Source of the DNA: Martinezella miluonensis
GTDB lineage: Bacteria; Pseudomonadota; Alphaproteobacteria; Rhizobiales; Rhizobiaceae
NCBI RefSeq assembly: GCF_900094545.1
Contig: NZ_FMAH01000056.1
Coordinates: forward strand, 1-37,372
Direction of reading: 5' to 3'
Length of the DNA stretch: 37,372 bases
Both the position numbers and the translations under genes were made by a program. Below the pieces are notes generated by a model. It was not told the DNA's origin. It did not search any database and saw nothing but the letters and a program-made list of their open reading frames with translations. Positions 22,779 to 29,871 of the stretch are shown here, one piece after another. The stretch's first letter is position 1; every line of letters starts with the position of its first letter.

Positions 22779-22792
22779 GGCAAACGATTGCC
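22779..22792. promoter_or_regulatory. LacI-type operator O2
   Basis: GGCAAACGATTGCC is a 14-bp palindrome with one mismatched pair and the central CG step. It shares the half-site GCAAACG with O1. It sits at the presumed transcription start of the isomerase-ABC-GMC operon, where a bound repressor would block RNA polymerase. Confidence 0.65.
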
Positions 22793-22881
22793 AAATGATA
22801 ATATATTGAAATCATTACGGATTATCTGCTGCGACATCAGTTCCGCAGACGATGGCCTCTATCCTGAGAACGGACAGCATC

Positions 22882-23835
22882 ATGAGCTCGACCGAACGGC
22901 TTCGCTTTGGCGTGGATCTCGTTACCTTCTTTCATCCCGCCTTCTGGGGTGTTGAGGATTACGATGGCATAATCGCCCTCTCCCGCAGCGAACCTCGCTC
23001 CTTTTGGGACAAGATTCTGGACGCCGTACAGGCATCCGGCGTCACTGGCGTCGAGCTGACCTTTTCTCCTTTCAACTGGCAGGATGCGACGAAAACCTAT
23101 GGTTCGGTCGAAGCCTTTGCGGGCGAGCTTTCCAAGCGCGGTTTGGCATTGGCAAGCGGCTTTTTTGCCGAACTCGAGGCTGCAGGCGATTTTGCCGAAG
23201 CATCGGCGCAGGCAGCCATCATCGAAAAGGCAGAGAAATATGCCGCATTTCTCAAGGCTTGCGGCAGTGATATCATGGTTATCGGCGCGCCGCTGCGCCA
23301 GACCCCAGGCGCTCAGCCCGTTCGATTCTTCGATTTCGAGCAGGCCCGCAAGATTGCCGATTTCCTCAACCGCCTAGGCGCAATCCTCTACGCGAAGGGC
23401 GTGCGCCTCGCGGTTCACACGGAGGCGCATTCGATCTTTGCCGCCTCTCGCGATGTCGATCTTCTGATGCTGTTGACGGATCCTGCATATGTCCACATGT
23501 GCCCGGACACCGCCCATATTATTGTTGCCGGCTCCGATCCGCTTGAGGTCGTCGAACGCCACCATGAGCGGGTCATCATCGCTCATTGGAAGGATGCGCT
23601 TGGACCGATGCCGACCGACACTCCGATCGACGAGCATATTCATGATCGTCATCGCCCTTATTTCTGCGGCTTCGGGCTCGGCCGCGTCGACTGGCCGGGC
23701 TGGATCAGGTTGCTACGCGACCGCGCTTACGAAGGCTGGGCTATTCTCGAGCTTGACGCCGCACCCGATCCGGTCGGCGATATCGCCAACGGCCTGACGC
23801 TGGTACGGCAGGCATTGCTGCCGATCTATCGCTGA
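22882..23835 (+). CDS. Sugar isomerase/epimerase-like TIM-barrel protein (AP endonuclease family 2 fold)
   Basis: 317 residues from MSSTERLRFGVDLVTF; the ATG at 22852, ten codons earlier, is the alternative start. The fold is a xylose-isomerase-like TIM barrel of the IolE / sugar-phosphate isomerase type. Candidate metal-site segments are GVELTFSPFNW (Glu), VRLAVHTEAHSIF (His, Glu), MCPDTAHIIVAGSDP (Asp, His), VIIAHWKDA (His, Asp) and the late ILELDAAPDP (Glu). No signal peptide is seen, so it is cytoplasmic. Members epimerise, isomerise or dehydrate keto-sugars and inosose; some act on 3-keto-glycosides. As first gene of an operon ending with a GMC oxidoreductase it may act on an oxidised sugar. 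The exact reaction cannot be read from the sequence. Confidence 0.85.
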   Translation: MSSTERLRFGVDLVTFFHPAFWGVEDYDGIIALSRSEPRSFWDKILDAVQASGVTGVELTFSPFNWQDATKTYGSVEAFAGELSKRGLALASGFFAELEAAGDFAEASAQAAIIEKAEKYAAFLKACGSDIMVIGAPLRQTPGAQPVRFFDFEQARKIADFLNRLGAILYAKGVRLAVHTEAHSIFAASRDVDLLMLLTDPAYVHMCPDTAHIIVAGSDPLEVVERHHERVIIAHWKDALGPMPTDTPIDEHIHDRHRPYFCGFGLGRVDWPGWIRLLRDRAYEGWAILELDAAPDPVGDIANGLTLVRQALLPIYR

Positions 23836-23892
23836 TTTCATGACCTGAAGACCAATGGCCCCGCAAAGAGGGCCTTCTTGAAGAGGTGAACA

Positions 23893-25125
23893 ATGAATAA
23901 TACGATGAAATTGCTCTTGGTCGGAGCTGCACTCGCGGCAGCCTCCGCTCCCGCCTATGCCGAGGACAAGGCAAAGGCGGAAGTCATGACGTCCTGGACA
24001 TCAGGCAGCGAAGCCGCCGCCCTCGATGTCATCAAGCAGGAATTCGAAAAGCGCGGCGGGGTCTGGAAAGATTCGTCCATTGCCGGTTTCGGTGCGGCCG
24101 ACGCCGCCTTCCAGAACCGGTTGGTCGCCGGTGATCCGCCAGCTGCCAAACAGGCGGTGATCGGCCTTGCCAATGCCGATTTCGTCAGTCAGGGCCTGCT
24201 GAGCCCGATCGATGATATCGCAAAAGCAGGCAAATGGGCGGAGGTTCTGCCGAAATCGATCCATGATCTCACTACCTTCAAAGGCCAGACCTATCTCTCT
24301 CCCACCGACGCCCATGGCGAGAGCTGGGTCTTCTATTCCAAGGACGCTTTCACCAAAGCCGGCGTGAACGGCGAGCCCAAGAGCTGGGACGATTTCTTCG
24401 CGGCACTCGACAAGCTCAAGGCCGCCGGCGTGCAACCGGTCGCCTGGGGCGGCCAGTCCTGGCAGGAATCCAAGGTCTTCAATATGATCCTGCTGACGCA
24501 AGTCGGCATAGACGGCTTCCTGAAGATCTATGTCGACAAGGACAAAGGCGACGCTTCCGTCGAAGGCGTGAAGAAGACGCTCGATATTCTCGGCAAGCTG
24601 CGCGCCTATGTCGACGAGGGCGCGCCGGGGCGCAACTGGAACGATGCCACTGCCATGGTCATCACCGGCAAGGCCGGCGTGCAGTTCATGGGTGACTGGG
24701 CCAAGGGCGAATTCGTCGCGGCCGGCAAACAGCTTGGCAAGGACTATGGTTGCATGCTTGCTCCGCAATCCCCCGGCATGGTCTATGTCGCCGACTCCTT
24801 CTCCTTCCCGAAGATCGCCGATGCGGCATCGCAAAAGGGGCAGGCGCTGCTGGCCGAAGTCGCCATGGATCCGATCGTGCAGGTCGAGTTCTCGCTTAAG
24901 AAGGGTTCGGTGCCGATGCGTACCGACGTCGACAAATCGAAGCTCGATACGTGCGCGCAGAAGGGCCTCGAGCTGATGGGCGCCGGCAAGATCGTTCCGG
25001 ATCAGGCGCTGATCCTCTCGCCACAGCAGGCAGGCGCGCTCAACGACTTCGTCGACGAATTCTGGAGCAACCCCTCGGAGGACAGCGCCGCGGGTGCGAA
25101 GAAGTTCTTCGCGATCTTCGAATAG
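23893..25125 (+). CDS. Sugar ABC transporter periplasmic binding protein (CUT1, GtsA-like)
   Basis: 410 residues with a clear signal peptide: MNNTMKLLLVGAALAAASAP followed by AYA, cleavage expected after residue 23. The mature part starts with the TSWTSGSEAAALDVIKQEFE block and has DPPAAKQAVIGLANADFVSQ and WDDFFAALDKLKAAGVQPVA, similar in layout to glucose/mannose-type binding proteins of the CUT1 group. A strong GAGGTGA ribosome binding site precedes the ATG. It delivers an unknown mono- or oligosaccharide to the two permeases. A stable hairpin follows the stop, which would favour excess production of this component. Confidence 0.93.
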   Translation: MNNTMKLLLVGAALAAASAPAYAEDKAKAEVMTSWTSGSEAAALDVIKQEFEKRGGVWKDSSIAGFGAADAAFQNRLVAGDPPAAKQAVIGLANADFVSQGLLSPIDDIAKAGKWAEVLPKSIHDLTTFKGQTYLSPTDAHGESWVFYSKDAFTKAGVNGEPKSWDDFFAALDKLKAAGVQPVAWGGQSWQESKVFNMILLTQVGIDGFLKIYVDKDKGDASVEGVKKTLDILGKLRAYVDEGAPGRNWNDATAMVITGKAGVQFMGDWAKGEFVAAGKQLGKDYGCMLAPQSPGMVYVADSFSFPKIADAASQKGQALLAEVAMDPIVQVEFSLKKGSVPMRTDVDKSKLDTCAQKGLELMGAGKIVPDQALILSPQQAGALNDFVDEFWSNPSEDSAAGAKKFFAIFE

Positions 25126-25137
25126 AGCCTGTATTTC

Positions 25138-25170
25138 GAGCCGGTCGAAGATGTGATCGTCGGTCGGCTC
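25138..25170 (+). other. Intercistronic hairpin after the binding-protein gene
   Basis: GAGCCGGTCGA pairs with TCGGTCGGCTC over 11 positions (two G-U) around an 11-nt loop, beginning 12 nt after the binding-protein stop. The sequence after it (CTCCGTTCTTTT) is only loosely U-rich. Such elements commonly stabilise the binding-protein message or cause partial termination, so that the periplasmic component outnumbers the permeases. Confidence 0.6.
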
Positions 25171-25196
25171 CTCCGTTCTTTTGAGAGAGTTTGCAC

Positions 25197-26084
25197 ATGC
25201 GAGCCAAGCGCAGACGTTCCCTGGCTGCGACCTTTGCACTCTTGCCGACATGGATCGCCGCGATCTTCGTCTATATCGGCACCATGGTCTGGTCCGTCCG
25301 CCTGTCTTTCACGGATTCGACGATCTTCCCGTCATCCAACTATGTCGGCTTCGCTCAATATGCCAAGCTGTTTAAAAACTCGCGCTGGCTTGCATCGCTG
25401 GAGAATGTGCTGATCTTCGGTGCTCTCTATGTCGGAGGGTGCCTCGCTCTCGGCTTCGTGCTGGCGGCAGCCCTTGACCGCAAGGTCCGCTTCGAGAGCG
25501 TGTTCCGCACCATCTTCCTCTATCCCTACGCCATGTCCTTCGTTGTCACGGGGCTGATCTGGCAATGGATGCTCAATCCGACATTCGGTATTCAGGCGAC
25601 CGTGCGGGCACTTGGCTGGCAGGGCTTCGTCTTCGACTGGATCGTCAATCGCGACATGGCGATCTATACGGTGGTCTTCGCCGGTGTCTGGCAAGGCGCC
25701 GGGCTCGTCATGGTCATTGCGCTCTCCGGCATGCGCGGGATTAGCGAGGAGCAATGGAAGGCTGCTCAGATCGACGGTATACCGGTCTGGCGTATCTACT
25801 TTTCGATCATCCTGCCGCAACTCGGGCCGGCGCTTGCCGCATCGGGAATGCTGCTCTCCATGGGCGTGATCAAGACCTACGATCTGATCGTCGCGCAAAC
25901 CGGCGGCGGCCCCGGCTACTCGACCGAAGTGCCGGCAAAATTCATCATGGACAATCTGTTCGAACGCCAGAACCTCGGGCTCGCCAGCGCCGGTGCAACC
26001 GTATTGGTGCTTTCCGTCGTCATGGCCGTCGCCCCGTTCCGCTATGCGCTCGCCATGCGCGCCAGAAGAAGGGGAGCGCATTGA
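25197..26084 (+). CDS. Sugar ABC transporter permease 1 (CUT1, MalF-like)
   Basis: A 295-residue inner-membrane protein with about six helices. The ATG at 25197 follows GAGAGAG by about seven nt; the frame also holds a TTG two codons earlier. The EAA loop that contacts the ATPase is visible as SEEQWKAAQIDGIPVWRIYF followed by SIILPQLGPAL (about residues 183-213). The positively charged N-terminus MRAKRRRS is typical. It overlaps the next permease by one base (TGATG), so the two are translationally coupled. Confidence 0.93.
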   Translation: MRAKRRRSLAATFALLPTWIAAIFVYIGTMVWSVRLSFTDSTIFPSSNYVGFAQYAKLFKNSRWLASLENVLIFGALYVGGCLALGFVLAAALDRKVRFESVFRTIFLYPYAMSFVVTGLIWQWMLNPTFGIQATVRALGWQGFVFDWIVNRDMAIYTVVFAGVWQGAGLVMVIALSGMRGISEEQWKAAQIDGIPVWRIYFSIILPQLGPALAASGMLLSMGVIKTYDLIVAQTGGGPGYSTEVPAKFIMDNLFERQNLGLASAGATVLVLSVVMAVAPFRYALAMRARRRGAH

Positions 26085-26971
26085 TGACAACCCGCCTCCA
26101 TCCTCGTGGCCTCAAGCCGTCCAGGCTTAGCGTCGGCCAGATCGGGCTCTACGCATTCCTGATCCTGTCTGCGCTGTTCTTCCTGCTGCCTCTCTACACC
26201 ATGCTCGTCACGTCGTTGAAGTCGATGGAGGAAATCCGCCAGGGCCATATCTTCGCACTGCCGGATACCCTTGATTTCAATGCCTGGAACACCGCCTGGT
26301 CGGGAGCCTGCATGGGCACGCAGTGCCTTGGCGTGCGTATCGGTTTCTGGAACTCGATCAAGATTACTGTGCCCGCCGTCGTCATTTCCGTCTCCATCGG
26401 GGCGATCAACGGTTATGCACTGTCGCTCTGGCGGCCGAAAGGCTCGAACCTTCTGTTCGGGTTGCTGATGGCCGGCGGCCTCATCCCCTACCAGATCTTC
26501 CTCTATCCGCTGGTACGGCTACTTGCCAATTTGAGCCTTTACAATTCCGTGGCCGGCGTCGTCCTCGTTCACGTCATTTTCGGCCTGCCGCTGGTCACGC
26601 TGCTGTTTCGCAATTATTTCGTCGCCATTCCCGAAGAGCTCTGCAAGGCGGCCCGCGTCGACGGGGCCGGCTTCTGGCGCATTTTCCTCGAGATCATGCT
26701 GCCGATGTCCGCGCCGATGGTGATGGTTGCCTCCATCTTCCAGTTCACAGGTATCTGGAACGACTTCCTGATCGGCCTGGTCTTCGCCGGACGAGACAAC
26801 CTGCCGATGACCGTCCAGCTCAACAACATCGTCAATACAACCATGGGCGAACGCGCCTACAATGTGAACATGGCCGCCACCATTCTGACCGCCGTCGTTC
26901 CTCTCGCCATCTATTTCTTCTCCGGCCGCTGGTTCCTGCGCGGTGTCGGAGCCGGTGCTGTCAAAGGGTAA
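26084..26971 (+). CDS. Sugar ABC transporter permease 2 (CUT1, MalG-like)
   Basis: A 295-residue inner-membrane protein, start at MTTRLHPRGLKPSR overlapping the previous stop. The EAA motif is IPEELCKAARVDGAGFWRIF then LEIMLPMSAPM. The periplasmic segment AWSGACMGTQCLGVRIGFWN carries a Cys pair like that in GtsC/glucose-type permeases. It forms the membrane channel with permease 1. It is followed directly by the ATPase gene, with AAAGGG inside its own 3' end serving as the ATPase ribosome binding site. Confidence 0.93.
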   Translation: MTTRLHPRGLKPSRLSVGQIGLYAFLILSALFFLLPLYTMLVTSLKSMEEIRQGHIFALPDTLDFNAWNTAWSGACMGTQCLGVRIGFWNSIKITVPAVVISVSIGAINGYALSLWRPKGSNLLFGLLMAGGLIPYQIFLYPLVRLLANLSLYNSVAGVVLVHVIFGLPLVTLLFRNYFVAIPEELCKAARVDGAGFWRIFLEIMLPMSAPMVMVASIFQFTGIWNDFLIGLVFAGRDNLPMTVQLNNIVNTTMGERAYNVNMAATILTAVVPLAIYFFSGRWFLRGVGAGAVKG

Positions 26972-26975
26972 TGCC

Positions 26976-28058
26976 ATGCAGCCTGCCGTATCGGTAAAAG
27001 ACCTCAAGATTGCCTATGGTGACCATACCGTCATCGAGAAGCTCTCCATCGACATCGCCCCGCGCGAGTTTCTCGTGCTGCTCGGCCCATCCGGCTGCGG
27101 GAAATCGACGCTGCTGAATGCGATCGCCGGATTGCAGGATATCCGCGACGGCGAAATGTGGATCTCCGGAAAGAACGTGACCTGGGAGGAGCCGAAAGAT
27201 CGCGGCATCGGCATGGTTTTCCAGTCCTATGCGCTTTACCCGCGGATGACGGTGCGCAGGAACCTCTCCTTCGGCCTGCGCGTCGCTGGATTGCCCAAGC
27301 CGGAGATAGAGGCTCGTATCGCCCGCACGGCCTCGCTTCTGCACTTGGAAAAGCTGCTCGATCGCCGCCCGTCGGAATTGTCGGGTGGTCAGCGTCAGCG
27401 CGTTGCGATCGGCCGGGCCCTCGTCCGTGAGGTCGATGTCTTCCTGTTCGACGAACCGCTTTCCAATCTCGACGCCAAGCTTCGCAACGAGCTGCGCGTC
27501 GAGATCAAGAAGCTGCATCAGAGCCTCGGCAACACGATGATCTATGTGACCCACGATCAGGTCGAAGCGCTGACCCTTGCCGACCGCATTGCCATCATGA
27601 GGGACGGCGTCATCCAGCAGCTGGCGAGTCCGTCGGAGATCTACCACCGCCCCGCAAATCTCTTCGTCGCCGGCTTCATCGGCGCACCGGCGATGAACTT
27701 CATCACGGGGGAGATCGCGATCAAGGCTGAAAACCCGGTCTTCGAAAGCACTGGCCTGGCCATCGATCTGGCCAACTATCCTTTTCTGGCAGCCATCAAG
27801 CCGGGTGCCGCCACGCTCGGCATCCGGCCCGAACATATCGTTCCCGACCGGGGAACAGGGTCTTTGCCAACCATTGCCGGTATCGTCTCGGTGGTCGAGC
27901 CGATGGGCGCCGACACGGTGGTCTGGTTCGATTGGGCTCGGCAAAGCCTTTCCTATCGCATCATGGGCGACACGACGCTGCAGCCAGGCACAGCGATCTC
28001 GCCCGGCCTCGATATCGCCAAGGCCTCCCTCTTTGACGCCGACGGCGTCCGTCTCTGA
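26976..28058 (+). CDS. Sugar ABC transporter ATP-binding protein (MalK/UgpC type)
   Basis: 360 residues. Walker A is GPSGCGKST (about 38-46), the Q-loop is MVFQSYALYPRMTV, the signature is LSGGQRQRVAIGRALVR, Walker B is FLFDEPLSNLDAK, and the switch His is in IYVTHDQVEALTLADRI. The C-terminal TOBE-like regulatory domain (about 240-360) carries FIGAPAMNFITGEI and LGIRPEHI. The start MQPAVSVKDLKIAY follows AAAGGG at seven nt; a longer frame from 26943 lies inside permease 2. It powers import through the two permeases. Confidence 0.95.
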   Translation: MQPAVSVKDLKIAYGDHTVIEKLSIDIAPREFLVLLGPSGCGKSTLLNAIAGLQDIRDGEMWISGKNVTWEEPKDRGIGMVFQSYALYPRMTVRRNLSFGLRVAGLPKPEIEARIARTASLLHLEKLLDRRPSELSGGQRQRVAIGRALVREVDVFLFDEPLSNLDAKLRNELRVEIKKLHQSLGNTMIYVTHDQVEALTLADRIAIMRDGVIQQLASPSEIYHRPANLFVAGFIGAPAMNFITGEIAIKAENPVFESTGLAIDLANYPFLAAIKPGAATLGIRPEHIVPDRGTGSLPTIAGIVSVVEPMGADTVVWFDWARQSLSYRIMGDTTLQPGTAISPGLDIAKASLFDADGVRL

Positions 28059-28075
28059 AATATACGGAAAAATCT

Positions 28076-29713
28076 ATGTCCCAGACTACTTATGACGCGC
28101 TGGTCATCGGTTCCGGCGCTGCCGGCTCCTTTGCCGCCAAGGAATTGACCGCTCAGGGGCTCTCAGTGCTTTTGCTCGAAGCCGGTCCCGCAGTGAGCCA
28201 GAAGGATTTCGATCCGGCTCGCAAGAAGCAGCCGGCGAGCAGCATCAACATTTGGGAGCGCGCACGCGCCACAGTGAAGGGCCAGCCGATTCAGGCGCGC
28301 GCAGCCTTCTTCACCGAGCGCTTCAGCCATTTCTTCGTCAACGACCGAAAGAACCCCTACACAACGCCGAAGGACGCGCCGTTCCTGTGGATCCGCGGGC
28401 GCCAGGGCGGCGGTCGCCTGCACAGCTTCGGCCGCGTCTTGCTGCGCTGGACGGACGATGACTTCAAGATCCAGTCGCGAACCGGCAAGGGCATGGACTG
28501 GCCGGTTGGCTATGATGAGCTTGCGCCCTTTTACGACGAGGTTGAAGCCTGCCTCGGGCTCTACGGCAATCCTGACGGCGTCGAGACGCTGCCGGATGGA
28601 ATTTATGCACATCCGGCAAAGCTGACGCCGGCCGAACAAATCTTCAAGAGCGAAGTGGAGGGTCGCTGGCCGCAGCGGCATGTCGTGTCCTGGCGTTATA
28701 TCGCCCCGGATCCCGAGCGCACGCCCAAGCCCTTGAGAGAGGCGCTTGCGACAGGACGCCTGACCATCCGTCACGATGCCATCGTTCGCCGCATCGCAAC
28801 GGACGAGCAAGGGACCCGGGCCACGGGTGCCGAATTCATCGATCGCGTCACCGGGAAGGTGGAGACTGTCCGCGCCGCCTTCGTGGTGCTGTCGGCTTCG
28901 CCGATCGAAAGCGTACGGTTGCTTCTCAATTCGGCATCGGCCAGGCATCCCGAGGGGCTGGGCAACAGTTCGGGTGCACTCGGACGCTATTTCATGGACC
29001 AGCTGCCTTGCCTCGCCTTCGGCTCCTTCTCCAAGGCGAAGGGATGGGCAGTCGACGATTCCGCCCCCACTGATCCCTTCTACAACCCATCTGGCGGCAT
29101 CTTCGTGCCGCGTTTTGGAGCCGGTGATGCCGGTCGTGGCGATTTCGATTATCAAGGCAGCATTGGCCGAGCACCCACGCCCGATAGCGAGCCTGCCCGG
29201 CTGGCATTCTTCGGCTTCGGTCGCATGCTGCCCTATGCAGACAACCGCATCACCCTCAACGCGAGGCGCAAGGATGCCTGGGGAATTCCCGTTCCGCATA
29301 TCCGATGCGTCATGGGCGAGGAAGAGCACGCGCTTCTCCGCCAGCAGGAGGAGGCGCTTGTCGAGATGGTGCGCGATGTCGGCGGAGATCTGGAGTTCAT
29401 CGGCTCGCCTATCGGTCTCAGGGAAATGGGCCGCGGCGCCTTTCCCGATGCCGATCCATTCAGCCGACTCATGTTCCGCAAATGGTTCCGCAAGACCATG
29501 TGCATGGGAGCGGCGATCCACGAAACGGGTGGCGCAAGGATGGGGGATGACCCACGGAACTCCGTGCTCAATCCCTACAATCAGCTCTGGGGCGTACCTA
29601 ACGTCATTGTCACGGATGCCAGTGCATTCCCCGGCAGCGGTATCGCCGGCACGACCCTTACCGTCATGGCGTTGACAGTTCGTGCATGCCGGAGGCTTGT
29701 CCACCAGCACTGA
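28076..29713 (+). CDS. GMC-family FAD-dependent oxidoreductase
   Basis: A 545-residue flavoprotein of the glucose-methanol-choline family. The FAD fold is DALVIGSGAAGSFAAKELTA (8-27), with the GMC loop GRQGGGRLHSFGRVLLRWTD (about 109-128). The C-terminal catalytic part has HETGGARMGDDPR, the catalytic His region, and VIVTDASAFPGSGIAGTTLT, where the common NP-T is replaced by AGTT as in several gluconate/glucoside-dehydrogenase-like members. No signal peptide or Tat motif is seen, so it should act in the cytoplasm. It likely oxidises a hydroxyl of the imported sugar to a ketone. No cytochrome or small subunit gene is adjacent, so the electron acceptor is unknown. It begins 17 nt after the ATPase stop and probably ends the operon. 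Confidence 0.88.
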   Translation: MSQTTYDALVIGSGAAGSFAAKELTAQGLSVLLLEAGPAVSQKDFDPARKKQPASSINIWERARATVKGQPIQARAAFFTERFSHFFVNDRKNPYTTPKDAPFLWIRGRQGGGRLHSFGRVLLRWTDDDFKIQSRTGKGMDWPVGYDELAPFYDEVEACLGLYGNPDGVETLPDGIYAHPAKLTPAEQIFKSEVEGRWPQRHVVSWRYIAPDPERTPKPLREALATGRLTIRHDAIVRRIATDEQGTRATGAEFIDRVTGKVETVRAAFVVLSASPIESVRLLLNSASARHPEGLGNSSGALGRYFMDQLPCLAFGSFSKAKGWAVDDSAPTDPFYNPSGGIFVPRFGAGDAGRGDFDYQGSIGRAPTPDSEPARLAFFGFGRMLPYADNRITLNARRKDAWGIPVPHIRCVMGEEEHALLRQQEEALVEMVRDVGGDLEFIGSPIGLREMGRGAFPDADPFSRLMFRKWFRKTMCMGAAIHETGGARMGDDPRNSVLNPYNQLWGVPNVIVTDASAFPGSGIAGTTLTVMALTVRACRRLVHQH

Positions 29714-29779
29714 ACAAGCTCGCCTGCAAAGCTAGCCGGCAGTCCAAGTACATTCATGATCGGCGTGGGGCTGAAACGG

Positions 29780-29814
29780 CTAAACGAAAATGCCCCGGAC
29801 AAGGTGCCCGGGGC
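29780..29814 (-). terminator. Rho-independent terminator of the chemoreceptor gene
   Basis: Read on the minus strand, GCCCCGG and CCGGGGC form a 7-bp stem around a 9-nt loop, followed by ATTTTCGTTT. It lies about 57 nt after the mcp stop. The plus-strand side has no T-run, so it would end the GMC transcript only weakly if at all. Confidence 0.75.
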
Positions 29815-29871
29815 GATCCTCGCGGCGCTAACCGCAGCAAGGCGTAGTTGCCTGTCTTGACGTCAGACTTA

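Noticed and set aside
28163..29710. A 515-codon minus-strand open frame
   Set aside because: Antisense to almost the whole GMC oxidoreductase gene; no ribosome binding site or domain features.
29792..29814. The hairpin as a terminator for the GMC operon on the plus strand
   Set aside because: The T-rich tail occurs only on the minus-strand side, so it fits the chemoreceptor transcript; a weak bidirectional role cannot be excluded.
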